A stretch of DNA of 58,824 bases from Nitrospirota bacterium (GCA_021825295.1 JAKAHV010000019.1:1-58824), one strand, 5' to 3'. Shown: positions 8,334-17,810, numbered from the stretch's first letter. Notes: a model not told the origin generated them from the letters alone. Numbers and translations are program-made.

Positions 8334-8750
8334 ATGCCAGAGGCGAACATAAAATACGTGGAAGGGATGCTTTTTTCGGCCAAAACGGAAAGCGGCCACG
8401 AGGTGCTGATGGATGCAAGCCCGGCGTTCGGCGGAGAGGACAAGGGCCCCCGGCCCATGGAGCTTCTGCTTGCGGGGCTGGGCGGCTGCACCGGCATGGA
8501 CATCATATCGATACTGAAGAAGAAGCGGCAGGAGGTCACCGGCCTTGATATAAAGGTCAAGGGAGAAAGGGCCCCGGAGCACCCGAAGAAATACACGAGC
8601 ATAGAGCTTGAGTTCCGGGTGACGGGAAAAAACATAAGCGAAGACGCGGTAAAAAGGGCCGTGGAGCTTTCGATGGACAAGTATTGCTCCGCGAAGGCCA
8701 CGCTCGAGGGCGGCACGGAGGTGACCTACCGCTACAGCATTTCGGAGTGA
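8334..8750 (+). CDS. OsmC/Ohr-family peroxide-reducing protein
   Basis: 138 residues covering a complete OsmC fold. The two redox cysteines are visible: one in LGGCTGMD and one in DKYCSAKATL. The arginine and glutamate helpers are likely in GPRPMELLL. Proteins of this type reduce organic hydroperoxides with a thiol donor; this one looks nearer to the YhfA-like branch than to Ohr. AAGGAG lies upstream at about 8317. It is the first plus-strand gene and its stop overlaps the GTG start of pgpA, so these genes are probably co-transcribed. Confidence 0.87.
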   Translation: MPEANIKYVEGMLFSAKTESGHEVLMDASPAFGGEDKGPRPMELLLAGLGGCTGMDIISILKKKRQEVTGLDIKVKGERAPEHPKKYTSIELEFRVTGKNISEDAVKRAVELSMDKYCSAKATLEGGTEVTYRYSISE

Positions 8751-9205
8751 ACCGGGATGGTTTCGGGGCGGTCCTGCTGAGGCAGATCGCCACGCTCTCA
8801 TTTATCGGCTACAGCCCGGCCGCTCCCGGCACGATGGGGAGCCTTGCGGCGGCCCTTTTTGTTTACTTAATCCGGCCCCGCCCCCTGCCGCTTGCCGTCT
8901 TCACGGTGTTCACGGCATTTTTGGGGGCGTGGGCGGCGGAAGTGGCGGAGAAACGGCTGGGCCGGGATTCAAGCCATATCATAATAGATGAGTTCGCCGG
9001 TTATCTTCTGAGCGTGCTTTTTATCCCCCATTCCGCCGGCTATCTCATTGCGGCCTTTGTACTTTTCCGCGCGCTGGACATTTTGAAGCCTCCGCCCATA
9101 AGGCGGCTGGAAAAACTGCCCGGCGGCATGGGCGTAATGGCCGATGACCTTGCGGCAGGGGCGGTCGCGAACCTCGTCATCCAGCTTTGGGCGGCATTTT
9201 CATGA
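8747..9205 (+). CDS. pgpA: Phosphatidylglycerophosphatase A
   Basis: I choose GTG 8747, which overlaps the osmC stop (GTGA), over a longer in-frame start inside osmC. The 152-residue product has the PgpA signature blocks: GYSPAAPGTMGS, IIIDEFAGYLL, DILKPPPI and GVMADDLAAG. The acidic residues in the last three form the Mg-dependent site. Three hydrophobic segments place it in the inner membrane, where it converts phosphatidylglycerol phosphate to phosphatidylglycerol. In many genomes pgpA precedes cinA and recA; here recA follows but cinA is replaced by thpR, and a cinA C-terminal-type gene sits far away at 42637. Confidence 0.9.
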   Translation: MNRDGFGAVLLRQIATLSFIGYSPAAPGTMGSLAAALFVYLIRPRPLPLAVFTVFTAFLGAWAAEVAEKRLGRDSSHIIIDEFAGYLLSVLFIPHSAGYLIAAFVLFRALDILKPPPIRRLEKLPGGMGVMADDLAAGAVANLVIQLWAAFS

Positions 9206-9266
9206 CCGGCCCAAGACGGCTGTGGCCTATCGCCTTCGCCTGCAGGGTGATTGAGGAAGTTAGAAA

Positions 9267-9313
9267 ATGGGTGAGACTATTAAAATGAGTGAGACTATTA
9301 AAATGGGTGAGAG
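9267..9313 (+). repeat. 18-bp tandem repeat at the thpR start
   Basis: ATGGGTGAGACTATTAAA (9267-9284) is followed by a copy differing at one base (9285-9302) and a partial third copy (9303-9313). Each copy begins with an in-frame ATG, so copy-number change would add or remove possible start codons without shifting the frame. Confidence 0.85.
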
Positions 9314-9917
9314 GGGGCTTGTCCGCTGTTTCGTTGCCGTGGAGATTCCCGGGGACATCAGGGAGCGCATAGAGCGCGAGACCGCCTTCTTAAGGCGCTC
9401 CAGGGCAGACGTCAAATGGGTGCCGGCGGAGAATCTGCATTTCACCGTTAAATTTCTGGGTGGGGTGCCCGAGGAAGAGATTCCCGGTCTGGTCCGAATT
9501 CTGACGGAGGCTGTCCGGCAGACAAAACCCTTTGAGATAGAGATAGCGGGCGCCGGGGTCTTTCCGGGGACCAGATCGCCCAGGGTCTTCTGGGTAGGCG
9601 CGCGTGAGGAAGGGCCGGAATCCAGGTTCAGGGGGCTCGCGGAGGTGGTTGAAGACGCCCTGTCCCGCGGCGGTTATCCCAGGGAGGAAAAGGGTTTTGC
9701 CCCGCATCTGACGCTTGGGCGGCTCAGGGAAGGGGCAAGGTCCAAAGGGGCGGCTGCGGCGGAGGAGGCCCGAAGGCTGGCTGACGGACTTGCTACCCTT
9801 AAGGACGTCTTATTTGGTAAGATAAAGCTCGAAAATATAAGCCTTATGCGAAGCGAACTGAGGCCCGGCGGGGCAAGGTACTCGAGGCTGGCGGAGATCA
9901 GGCTCGGGGGCGGCTGA
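9267..9917 (+). CDS. thpR: RNA 2',3'-cyclic phosphodiesterase (2'-5' RNA ligase family)
   Basis: The protein carries the two HxTx motifs of the 2H phosphoesterase superfamily, HFTVKFLG and HLTLGRLR, about 105 residues apart. It begins RCFVAVEIPGDI after a short leader, and the overall length (about 205-216 residues) suits the family. The start is ambiguous: an 18-bp tandem repeat puts in-frame ATGs at 9267, 9285 and 9303, encoding MGETIK, MSETIK and MGERGL. Only the last is needed for a complete domain. The gene stands 47 nt upstream of recA. Confidence 0.88.
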   Translation: MGETIKMSETIKMGERGLVRCFVAVEIPGDIRERIERETAFLRRSRADVKWVPAENLHFTVKFLGGVPEEEIPGLVRILTEAVRQTKPFEIEIAGAGVFPGTRSPRVFWVGAREEGPESRFRGLAEVVEDALSRGGYPREEKGFAPHLTLGRLREGARSKGAAAAEEARRLADGLATLKDVLFGKIKLENISLMRSELRPGGARYSRLAEIRLGGG

Positions 9918-9964
9918 GAAGAGTCCGTTATGGGAAAAATTTGCTTTGAAGGGGGAGCGGGACG

Positions 9965-10978
9965 ATGAACAAGGAAAAAACGAAAGCCCTTGAGATGGCC
10001 ATCGCGCAGATAGAGAAGAGTTTCGGCAAGGGCGCGATAATGAAACTCGGGGCAGATGGCGTGGGAGAGGCGGTCTCCGTGATCTCCACGGGTTCTCTTA
10101 CGCTCGACATAGCGACCGGGGTGGGCGGCTTCCCGAGGGGGCGCGTGATCGAGATATACGGCCCGGAGTCCTCCGGCAAGACCACGCTGGCCCTGTCGGC
10201 CATCGCCCAGTCGCAGAAGGAAGGCGGGATTGCCGCCTTCATAGACGCCGAGCACGCCCTGGACGTCAACTATGCGGGCAAGCTTGGCGTGAATGTGGAG
10301 GAACTGCTCATATCCCAGCCGGACACGGGAGAGCAGGCCCTTGAAGTGGCCGAGACGCTGGTCAGAAGCGGCGCTGTCGACATCATAGTGCTGGACTCGG
10401 TCGCCGCCCTGGTGCCCAAGGCGGAGATAGAAGGCGAGATGGGCGATTCGCTGCCGGGGCTGCAGGCGAGGCTCATGAGCCAGGCCCTCCGGAAGCTCAC
10501 CGCCGCCATATCGAAGTCCCGCGCGACGGTCATATTCATAAACCAGATAAGGATGAAAATAGGCGTGATGTTCGGCAATCCCGAGACGACGACCGGCGGC
10601 AACGCCCTGAAGTTCTACGCCACCATGAGGCTCGACATAAGGAAGATAGACAGCATAAAGGAGAACCAGGAGCTGATGGGCGGGCGCGTGCGCGTGAAGG
10701 TGGTCAAGAACAAGGTGGCCCCGCCGTTCAGGCAGGCGGAGTTCGACATATACTTCAACCAGGGCATATCAAGGGACGGGGAGCTTATAGACATCGGCGT
10801 GGAAAAGGGGATAGTCGAAAAATCCGGCTCCTGGTACAGCTACGGGGGGGCCAGGATAGGCCAGGGAAGGGAAAACGCGAAGGAGTATCTGAAAGGCAAC
10901 CCGGAGGCCGCGGCGCAGATAGAGGCGCGGATACTGGAGGCGGCCAACCTCAAGAGAGGGGCCAATGGAGATAAATGA
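9965..10978 (+). CDS. recA: Recombinase A
   Basis: 337 residues matching RecA throughout: Walker A GPESSGKT (66-73), [30 protein letters not shown], Walker [19 protein letters not shown], the L1/L2 region and [18 protein letters not shown]. The C-terminus is short and basic. A GGGGGAGCGGGACG stretch precedes the ATG. I saw no convincing LexA box in the 47-nt upstream gap, so SOS control is not evident here. The last 14 nt overlap the start of pilT, which places recombination and pilus-retraction genes in one translational unit. Confidence 0.98.
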   Translation: MNKEKTKALEMAIAQIEKSFGKGAIMKLGADGVGEAVSVISTGSLTLDIATGVGGFPRGRVIEIYGPESSGKTTLALSAIAQSQKEGGIAAFIDAEHALDVNYAGKLGVNVEELLISQPDTGEQALEVAETLVRSGAVDIIVLDSVAALVPKAEIEGEMGDSLPGLQARLMSQALRKLTAAISKSRATVIFINQIRMKIGVMFGNPETTTGGNALKFYATMRLDIRKIDSIKENQELMGGRVRVKVVKNKVAPPFRQAEFDIYFNQGISRDGELIDIGVEKGIVEKSGSWYSYGGARIGQGRENAKEYLKGNPEAAAQIEARILEAANLKRGANGDK

Positions 10979-12095
10979 CCTCCTCCAGGAGGCTGTCGGC
11001 GGCGGGGCCTCCGACCTTCACATAAAGGTCGGCACCCCGCCTGTCTTCAGGACCGACGGCGCCCTCGTATTCAAGGAGGGGGCCCCCGTGATCACGCGTG
11101 ATGAGGCCCTCAGGCTCGCCTTTTCCGTCATGACCCAGGCGCAGCGGGAGATATTCAAAAAGGAGGGCGACCTCGATTTCGCTTACAGCGTCCAGGGACT
11201 CGGCAGGTTCAGGTGCAACGCCTTCATGCAGAGGGGCACCATCGGCATGGTCTTCAGGGTGATACCGACCAAAATACCGACCATTGACGAGCTGACGCTG
11301 CCGCCGGTAATCAAGAAGCTGGCCATGGAGGAAAGGGGGCTCATTCTCGTCACGGGCACCACCGGGTGCGGCAAGTCCACCACGCTTGCGGCCATGATAG
11401 ACCATATAAACTCCAACAAGCGGGTGAACGTGGTGACCATCGAGGACCCGGTGGAGTACGCGCACAGGGACAAGAAAAGCCTGCTTAACCAGCGGGAGGT
11501 GGGCTCCGACACGAAGGGGTTTTCGAAGGCCCTGCGGTCCGCCATGAGGCAGGATCCGGACGTCATTCTTGTCGGGGAGATGAGGGATTTCGACACCATC
11601 CAGACCGCGCTGATGGCGGCTGAAACGGGCCATCTCGTGCTCAGCACCCTGCATACCCTGGACGCCCCCGAGACGGTCAACAGGGTGATCTCCTTCTTTC
11701 CGCCTTACAGCCAGCACCAGGTCCGCATGCAGCTTGCCTCGATACTGCGGGGGATAATCAGCCTGAGGCTTCTGCCCAGGGCGGACGGCAAGGGAAGGGC
11801 CCCGGCCGTGGAGGTCCTGATCGCGACCGCCACGATAAGGGACTGCATGCTCGACCCCGCCAAGACCGGCCTCATCCATGATTTCATCGGGCAGGGCAGC
11901 GTGATCTACGGCATGCAGACATTCGACCAGTCGCTCCTGGATCTCTACAAGAACGGGCTCATAACCCTTGAGGAGGCGCAGAGGCAGGCCAGCAGGCCGG
12001 ACGACCTGATACTCAAGGTCAAGGGCGTGCACAACACCAAGGAGATGTTCGAGCAGAAAGACGGGGGGATGGACATAGAACGGTTCTCCCGCTGA
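10965..12095 (+). CDS. pilT: Type IV pilus retraction ATPase PilT
   Basis: 376 residues: an N-terminal PAS-like domain ([15 protein letters not shown]), Walker [10 protein letters not shown] (131-139), Asp box [10 protein letters not shown], Walker [10 protein letters not shown] and His box [23 protein letters not shown]-type sequence near the C-terminus supports PilT over PilB, and the length also suits PilT. It powers pilus disassembly at the inner-membrane base. The ATG lies inside recA with AGAGAGGGGCC just upstream. No other pilus gene is in the window, so a retraction ATPase between recA and recX is notable, given that retraction also drives DNA uptake. Confidence 0.93.
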   Translation: MEINDLLQEAVGGGASDLHIKVGTPPVFRTDGALVFKEGAPVITRDEALRLAFSVMTQAQREIFKKEGDLDFAYSVQGLGRFRCNAFMQRGTIGMVFRVIPTKIPTIDELTLPPVIKKLAMEERGLILVTGTTGCGKSTTLAAMIDHINSNKRVNVVTIEDPVEYAHRDKKSLLNQREVGSDTKGFSKALRSAMRQDPDVILVGEMRDFDTIQTALMAAETGHLVLSTLHTLDAPETVNRVISFFPPYSQHQVRMQLASILRGIISLRLLPRADGKGRAPAVEVLIATATIRDCMLDPAKTGLIHDFIGQGSVIYGMQTFDQSLLDLYKNGLITLEEAQRQASRPDDLILKVKGVHNTKEMFEQKDGGMDIERFSR

Positions 12096-12100
12096 AGGAA

Positions 12101-12562
12101 ATGTCCCCGGCCGGCGCCTTTCAGCATGCGCTGAAACTCCTCAGCTACAGAAGCAGAAGCAGGGCGGAACTGGCGGAGCGGCTCCTCCGGAAGGGTTTTA
12201 CAAAAGACAGCGTCGATGCGGCCTTGCAAAAGCTTGAAAGACTTGGTTATATAAATGATTCGGCCCTGGCGGCCGCCCTGGAAAGACAGGCCAGGGAGAC
12301 CCGCAGGCTGGGGAGAAAGGGCGCCCTCGGATTTCTGCTCAAGCGGGGCATACCGGCCGGGCTTGCCGCCTCGGCACTGGCGGGATATGATGAATCTGAG
12401 GGGGCGGCGGAGGTGGCCCGGAAGAAGCTGCGCGCGATGAAGCAGGCAGCTCCGGAGGCGGCAAGAAGGAGGCTTTACGGCGCCCTGGCGCGCCGCGGTT
12501 ATTCGGCTGAGACCATAAGAAGGGTTTTTTCTTCGATCATAGAGGAGGAAGATGCGCCATGA
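12101..12562 (+). CDS. recX: RecX regulatory protein
   Basis: 153 residues with three RecX-type three-helix repeats. The first shows LLSYRSRSRAELAERLLRKGF, and the second has LERLGYINDSALA. RecX binds RecA filaments and inhibits them. It is the usual companion of recA but here is one gene away, after pilT, with a 5-nt gap. Its stop shares an ATGA overlap with the next lipoprotein gene. The sequence before the ATG is CTGAAGGAA, a modest ribosome site. Confidence 0.87.
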   Translation: MSPAGAFQHALKLLSYRSRSRAELAERLLRKGFTKDSVDAALQKLERLGYINDSALAAALERQARETRRLGRKGALGFLLKRGIPAGLAASALAGYDESEGAAEVARKKLRAMKQAAPEAARRRLYGALARRGYSAETIRRVFSSIIEEEDAP

Positions 12563-12951
12563 AATCATCTGGCAGAGTTTTACTTTTACGCGTTTTCGGG
12601 ACGGTTGTCGTTTTGGGGGCCTTTTCGCTCGCCGGCTGCGCAACCGAGAAAGCCAGGTATTCGCCGTCGGAGATAAGCGGCTATCCGGCGCATATCCAGA
12701 AGCTGATAACGGAGGGCACTGTGGAGATGGGGATGACGCCGGACGAGGTGCGTTTTGCCTGGGGCTCCCCGTCATACATAGAGATACTGCCGCCCTCGCC
12801 GGATGGGAAGCCCAGGGAGCAGTGGACTTACAAGGAGGACCTCGGTCTCTCAAGCACGAACCTGATATTTACGGACGGCAAGGTCACGGAGATGTCCTCG
12901 AAGGGAGTGACCTCCAAGAAATTTGTCTCCCCCGGTTCCGGCGTTAAATGA
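12559..12951 (+). CDS. BamE/SmpA-like outer-membrane lipoprotein
   Basis: 130 residues with a lipoprotein signal peptide (VVVLGAFSLAGC, lipobox LAGC with the modified Cys near 27). The mature part contains GTVEMGMTPDEVRFAWGSP, the short helix-strand segment typical of BamE/OmlA-like small lipoproteins, then EQWTYKEDL and a strand-rich end. A role in outer-membrane assembly is possible but rests only on this segment. It overlaps recX upstream and alaS downstream by 4 nt each (ATGA), so it is translationally coupled to both. Confidence 0.7.
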   Translation: MKSSGRVLLLRVFGTVVVLGAFSLAGCATEKARYSPSEISGYPAHIQKLITEGTVEMGMTPDEVRFAWGSPSYIEILPPSPDGKPREQWTYKEDLGLSSTNLIFTDGKVTEMSSKGVTSKKFVSPGSGVK

Positions 12952-15578
12952 AGAGCGCCGAGATACGAAGGGCATTTCTGGATTTTTTCAGGTCAAACGG
13001 CCATGAGGCGGTGAGGAGCTCCTCCCTTGTGCCCGCCGGCGACCAGACCCTGCTTTTCACCAACGCCGGCATGGTCCAGTTCAAGCGCGTGTTCCTGGGC
13101 CAGGAGACGCGCCACTACAAAAGGGCGACCTCCTGCCAGAAATGCATGCGCGCCGGCGGCAAGCACAGCGACATCGAAAACGTGGGGTACACGGCAAGGC
13201 ACCACACCTTCTTCGAGATGCTGGGGAATTTTTCCTTCGGGGACTATTTCAAGCGGGAGGCGATAGGTTTTGCCTGGAATCTGCTTACGAAGCAGTTCGG
13301 GCTGCCGGAGAAGAAGCTCTGGGTCACGGTCTACGAGGAGGATGCGGAGGCGGAAAGGCTCTGGCAGGAGGTGGCCGGATTCCCCGCGGAACGCATTGTC
13401 AGGCTCGGGGCGAAGGACAATTTCTGGCAGATGGCGGAGACCGGCCCCTGCGGGCCCTGCTCGGAGATAGTCATCGACCAGGGCCCCGGCGTGGGTTGCG
13501 GAAGGCCGGAGTGCCGGCCCGGCTGCGACTGCGACAGGTACCTGGAGCTGTGGAACCTGGTGTTCATGCAGTACAACAGGGACGACTCCGGCGCGCTTTC
13601 GCCCCTTCCCAGACCCAGCATAGACACCGGCATGGGGCTTGAGAGGATCGCCTCGGTGCTCCAGGGCAAGCTCAATAATTTCGACACCGACATATTCTCC
13701 GGGATAATAGCCGCGATTGAGGCCCGCTCAAACCGGAAATACGGCCCGCAGGAGGCGGTCAACGTCCCCATACGCGTGATCGCGGACCACCTGAGGTCCA
13801 TCGTGTTTCTGATCACGGACGGGGTGATGCCCTCGAACGAGGGCAGGGGATATGTGCTGCGGCGCATAATAAGGCGCGCCTCGCGCTACGCGAGGAAACT
13901 GGGGATGGAGGGGCCGGTGCTCTGCGGCATGGCTGAATCCGTTGTTGCCTCCATGTCCCCGTTCTACCCGGAGCTTGTGCCTGAGGCCGACCGTACGATG
14001 AAACTTCTCCGGTTCGAGGAGGAGAGGTTCTCCAATACGCTGGAGCAGGGCATGAGGCTGCTCGACGAGACACTCACGGCCTTGAAAAAAGAGGGCAAAA
14101 TGATAATACCGGGGGGCGAGGTCTTCAGGCTTTACGACACCTTCGGGTTTCCTCTGGATATAGTGCGGGACGTGGCGGCGGAAGAGAATTTCACCGTGGA
14201 CGAGGAGGGGTTCGTCCGCGAGATGCAGGCGCAAAGGGAGCGGGCCAGGGCCTCATGGGTGCAGGAGGACGGCGCGGCCGAAAGCATTTACAGGGAGCTT
14301 GCCGCGGAGCTGGGCCCCACTGAATTTCTGGGATATGAAGGCATGAAGGCCCATGCCGTCGTAAGGGCCATTATCAAAAAAGGCCATGTGGCGGAAGAGA
14401 TAGGCGAGGGCGAGGAGGCCGAGATCATACTGGACAAGACGCCCTTCTACGGCGAAAGCGGCGGGCAGGTGGGCGACAGGGGCGAGATGTTTTCGGCCGG
14501 CACGGTCATGGCTGTCCTGGGCGCCAAAAAGCCGCTGGAGGATTTCATCACCCACCACGTGAAGGTCAAAAAGGGGAGGCTCAAGGTATGGGCGCCAGTC
14601 ACCGCCCAGGTGGATGAGGATTTCAGGAAGGCCGCGATGAGGAACCATACGGCCACGCATCTGCTGCACTCCGCCCTTCGGGCCGTCCTTGGCGAGCACG
14701 TGAAACAGGCGGGCTCGCTCGTGGAGCCGGAGCGGCTCCGGTTCGACTTCACCCACTTCTCCGGGCTTTCGGACCGCGAGATCGAGGAGGTCGAGGACAT
14801 GGTAAACCGCTGGATAGTCGAGGACCTCCCGGTCCAGACCGTCCAGATGTCGATAGAAGAGGCGCTGGCCGAGGGGGCGACCGCCCTCTTCGGGGAGAAG
14901 TACGGCGAGCGTGTCCGGGTCGTAAGCGTGCCGTCCGTAAGCAGGGAGCTGTGCGGGGGCACTCACGCGAAGGCCACCGGCCAGATAGGCATCTTCCTGA
15001 TAGTCTCGGAGAGCAGTGTTGCCTCCGGCATAAGGAGGATAGAGGCCCTGACCGGGACAAAGGCGTTCGAGTACGTGAAGGCCGGCCGGAAAGAGCTGAG
15101 GGAGATGGCCCAGTTGCTGAAGACCGAAAAACCCATCGAGAAGGCAAGCGAGCTGCTGGAGCGGATAAAAAAATTTGAAAAAGAGGCGCAGAAGGCGAAG
15201 GCCGCCAGCACGAAGGGGGTTGCCGCCGGGCTTGTGGATAAGGCCAGGCCGGTGGACGGCGTAAAAGTGCTCGCGGAAAAACTCTCCGGTTTCAAGCCGA
15301 ATGAGCTGCGGGAGCTGGCCGACGGACTCAGGGACCGCCTGGGCTCCGGCGTGATAGTGCTTGCCACGGCCGAGGGCGCCCTGCTTGCCACGGTAACCAG
15401 GGACCTCGTGGACAGGATAAAGGCCGGCGACATCCTGGGTGAAGTGGCCGCGCTTGCCGGAGGCCGCGGCGGCGGGAAACCGGAGCTTGCCCAGGGAGGG
15501 ACAAAGGAACTGGACAAGCTGGACAGCGCCCTTCAAAAGGTATACGATATTGTCGGGAACCGGTTGAGTAAAAGATGA
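12948..15578 (+). CDS. alaS: Alanyl-tRNA synthetase
   Basis: 876 residues, full length for bacterial AlaRS. The catalytic core shows RRAFLDFFRSNGHE, TSCQKCMRAGGKHSDIENVG and RHHTFFEMLGNFSFGDYFK, plus DTGMGLERIASVLQG. The editing domain has the zinc ligands HTATH near 566-570 and CGGTH near 668-672. A coiled coil (RIKKFEKEAQKAKAAS) and the C-Ala domain with GGRGGGKPELAQGG follow. It charges tRNA-Ala. The start overlaps the lipoprotein stop. recA, recX and alaS are commonly neighbours in bacteria. Confidence 0.97.
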   Translation: MKSAEIRRAFLDFFRSNGHEAVRSSSLVPAGDQTLLFTNAGMVQFKRVFLGQETRHYKRATSCQKCMRAGGKHSDIENVGYTARHHTFFEMLGNFSFGDYFKREAIGFAWNLLTKQFGLPEKKLWVTVYEEDAEAERLWQEVAGFPAERIVRLGAKDNFWQMAETGPCGPCSEIVIDQGPGVGCGRPECRPGCDCDRYLELWNLVFMQYNRDDSGALSPLPRPSIDTGMGLERIASVLQGKLNNFDTDIFSGIIAAIEARSNRKYGPQEAVNVPIRVIADHLRSIVFLITDGVMPSNEGRGYVLRRIIRRASRYARKLGMEGPVLCGMAESVVASMSPFYPELVPEADRTMKLLRFEEERFSNTLEQGMRLLDETLTALKKEGKMIIPGGEVFRLYDTFGFPLDIVRDVAAEENFTVDEEGFVREMQAQRERARASWVQEDGAAESIYRELAAELGPTEFLGYEGMKAHAVVRAIIKKGHVAEEIGEGEEAEIILDKTPFYGESGGQVGDRGEMFSAGTVMAVLGAKKPLEDFITHHVKVKKGRLKVWAPVTAQVDEDFRKAAMRNHTATHLLHSALRAVLGEHVKQAGSLVEPERLRFDFTHFSGLSDREIEEVEDMVNRWIVEDLPVQTVQMSIEEALAEGATALFGEKYGERVRVVSVPSVSRELCGGTHAKATGQIGIFLIVSESSVASGIRRIEALTGTKAFEYVKAGRKELREMAQLLKTEKPIEKASELLERIKKFEKEAQKAKAASTKGVAAGLVDKARPVDGVKVLAEKLSGFKPNELRELADGLRDRLGSGVIVLATAEGALLATVTRDLVDRIKAGDILGEVAALAGGRGGGKPELAQGGTKELDKLDSALQKVYDIVGNRLSKR

Positions 15579-15612
15579 AATCTGAAGATCAAAAGCGGGG
15601 GTGCTGGAAACA

Positions 15613-15951
15613 ATGATAACCGAATTGGTGAGAAAGACGCTTCTTGCCGGGGTTGGCATCCAGGAGAGATTCAGTGAGCTGGTCGGCGAATTCGTGAAAA
15701 AAGGCGAATTGAGCCAGTCCCAGGGCGCAAAACTCATAAAGGAATGGACCGACATAGCGGAGAAAAGCACTTCGGAGATTAACAAATCGGTCAGCGAGCT
15801 TGTGGAAAAGGCCCTCCAGAAGATGAACCTGCCCACGAGGGAGGACGTTGAAGCAGTCAACAGGAAACTCCAGTCGCTTACGCTTCGCGTAAAGAGGATC
15901 GAGGCGCGGACCGAACCACCGGAAGAAAAGAAGGAATCGGAAGCAGGCTAA
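15613..15951 (+). CDS. Phasin-like coiled-coil protein
   Basis: I favour ATG 15613 over GTG 15601 because MITELVRKTLLAGVG is the usual family N-terminus. The 112-residue product is almost wholly helical and charged (LVGEFVKKGELSQSQGAKL, then a C-terminal VEAVNRKLQSLTLRVKRIE coiled coil), resembling the small phasin/PhaF-like proteins found next to ubiB genes. A link to polyhydroxyalkanoate granules is not shown here, since no PHA genes are visible. It ends 12 nt before the ubiB start. Confidence 0.68.
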   Translation: MITELVRKTLLAGVGIQERFSELVGEFVKKGELSQSQGAKLIKEWTDIAEKSTSEINKSVSELVEKALQKMNLPTREDVEAVNRKLQSLTLRVKRIEARTEPPEEKKESEAG

Positions 15952-15963
15952 GATAGAAATTTC

Positions 15964-17667
15964 TTGGACCGGGTCAGTTTTTTCCAAAAGCGCTACAAAA
16001 CCGCCAGAAGACTCCAGCAGATAGTAAATGTCTTCTTGAAGTACGGCTTTGGCCGTCTTGTGGACCAGGTCCGGCCCCTTAGCAGGTACATACCTTTCCT
16101 TACCCGTCTCAGGACTTTCGGACAATGGCCCTCCCTGAAGGCGCCTGGCATGCCCCAGAACCTCAGGCGCGCCTTCGAGGAGCTTGGCCCCACCTTCATA
16201 AAATTCGCCCAGGTGCTTTCCGCGAGGCCGGACATCGTCGGTCCCGAATACGCGGACGAATTCAAGAAGCTCCTGGACGAGGTCCCTCCCTTCCCGACAC
16301 CTGAGGCGAAAAGGGTCATCATGCGGGAGCTTGGAATGCCGATGGAAAAGGTGTTTTCGAGCTTCGATGAAACGCCGGTGGCGGCGGCGTCGATTGCGCA
16401 GGTCCATACCGCCACCCTTATGGACGGCTCCCAGGTGGTCATAAAAGTGCAGCGGCCGGGCATCAGGGACATGATAGAGGAGGACATCCAGATACTCATG
16501 ACCATGGCCCGCCTCGCGGAGCGCTACGTGGCGGAGGTCCGCTTCTTCAATCCCGTGGGCGTCGTGGAGGAATTCGCGCGGACCGTGAGAAAAGAGATGA
16601 ACTTCATCCAGGAGGCGAAGAACTGCTGCCGTTTCAGGCGCAATTTCGAGGGCAATCCGGACATCCGGTTCCCGCAGATATATCCCGAGTTCCTCACGGA
16701 AAAGGTGCTCGTGATGGAGCGCATCTACGGCCTGCGCATAGACGACATAAAGGGCATAGATGAGGAGGGGTTTGACAGGCTGAAGCTTGCCCGAGCGGGC
16801 GTGGATGCCTATTTCAAGATGGTGTTCACGGACGGCTTTTTCCATGCCGATCCCCATCCGGGCAATATCTTTGTCACGCCCGCCGGGGAGCTGGCCTTCC
16901 TCGATTTCGGCATCGTCGGCACCGTTACGGAGGAGTTGAAGGACGCGCTGGCCAACACCATGATTGCCCTCATCAACAAGGACTACGACAGGCTGATAGA
17001 AAACTACATCACCCTGGGGTACGTCCGTTCGGATATAGACCTGGAGGCCTTCCGCCGGGATTTCAAGTCCGACCTTGTGGAACTCCTGGAGCCCATGTAC
17101 GGGCTCACGCTGGGCGAGATAAATCTGGCCGAGTACCTCTCCACATTCCTCACCCTGGCAATGCGCCACAATATGCGCATACCCCCGGAGCTTATGCTGA
17201 TAAACAAGTCCATGCTGATACTGGAAAACATCGGGCTGCAGCTTGACCCCTCATTCGACTTCATCGCCGCCGCCGAGCCCTACGCGTCAAAGCTCATAAA
17301 GAAGAAGTACAGCCCGGAGAAGGTGCTCGGCCGCCTGGGGGCGGAGGCCGCCGAGGCCGGGGAGCTTGCCTTTTACCTGCCCCGCAACATCAAGCGGATA
17401 ATAAGCAAGCTGCTGAGAAACGACATCCAGATGAAGCTGCATCACCTGGGGCTTGAAAACCTGATAAAGGACATGGACCGCTCCTCGAACCGCCTGGCCT
17501 TCGCCATGGTAGTAAGCGCCATGATAATAAGCGGCTCCATAATGCACGCCATGCAGGTGCCGCCGAAGATATTCGGCATCTCGGTGCTGGGATTTATGAG
17601 CTTCTTTTTCGCCGGCATTTTCGGCATCTGGCTGGTGATATCGATCATCCGCTCCGGCCGGCTGTAG
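15964..17667 (+). CDS. ubiB: UbiB/AarF (ABC1) family atypical kinase
   Basis: 567 residues. Family hallmarks: KFAQVLSARPDIVG (the KxGQ region, here KFAQ), the Ala-rich loop VAAASIAQVH replacing the Gly-rich loop, VVIKVQRPG with the ATP-binding Lys, FHADPHPGNIF and LAFLDFGIVG. Two C-terminal membrane helices (AMVVSAMIISGSIMHAM and FMSFFFAGIFGIWLVISI) anchor it. These proteins act in isoprenoid-quinone biosynthesis or extraction of quinone intermediates. The start is a TTG at 15964 without a strong ribosome site, so it is the least certain part. ubiX lies in the same window at 57247. Confidence 0.88.
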   Translation: MDRVSFFQKRYKTARRLQQIVNVFLKYGFGRLVDQVRPLSRYIPFLTRLRTFGQWPSLKAPGMPQNLRRAFEELGPTFIKFAQVLSARPDIVGPEYADEFKKLLDEVPPFPTPEAKRVIMRELGMPMEKVFSSFDETPVAAASIAQVHTATLMDGSQVVIKVQRPGIRDMIEEDIQILMTMARLAERYVAEVRFFNPVGVVEEFARTVRKEMNFIQEAKNCCRFRRNFEGNPDIRFPQIYPEFLTEKVLVMERIYGLRIDDIKGIDEEGFDRLKLARAGVDAYFKMVFTDGFFHADPHPGNIFVTPAGELAFLDFGIVGTVTEELKDALANTMIALINKDYDRLIENYITLGYVRSDIDLEAFRRDFKSDLVELLEPMYGLTLGEINLAEYLSTFLTLAMRHNMRIPPELMLINKSMLILENIGLQLDPSFDFIAAAEPYASKLIKKKYSPEKVLGRLGAEAAEAGELAFYLPRNIKRIISKLLRNDIQMKLHHLGLENLIKDMDRSSNRLAFAMVVSAMIISGSIMHAMQVPPKIFGISVLGFMSFFFAGIFGIWLVISIIRSGRL

Positions 17668-17775
17668 AGGGCGGGCGCGGTTCCGGGCGCAGGCAATATT
17701 TCCTCGGTTGCTCTGGAAATGAATATTCTATTATTGATAAAGCTATCGAAAAATCAAGGCAATGTCTTGCCTGCC

Positions 17776-17804
17776 TTGACTCGGTTATGGCCGCATGATA
17801 GCGT
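17776..17804 (+). promoter_or_regulatory. Candidate promoter of archease-rtcB, possibly leaderless
   Basis: TTGACT (17776-17781), a 17-nt spacer and TAGCGT (17799-17804) precede the archease ATG by 6 nt. No Shine-Dalgarno sequence is visible, so transcription would start at or near the start codon. The -10 is weak. Confidence 0.35.
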
Positions 17805-17810
17805 AGGCTT

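Noticed and set aside
10950-12032. 360-codon open frame antisense to pilT
   Set aside because: It is the reverse of a clear PilT gene; its apparent length follows from the codon bias of the real strand.
14253-15860. 535-codon open frame antisense to alaS
   Set aside because: It overlaps a certain AlaRS gene, shows no family motif, and is the kind of long antisense frame that GC-rich coding DNA produces.
15589-17169. 526-codon open frame antisense to ubiB
   Set aside because: It lies wholly opposite the phasin-like and UbiB genes, whose motifs are clear. Composition is typical of a shadow frame.
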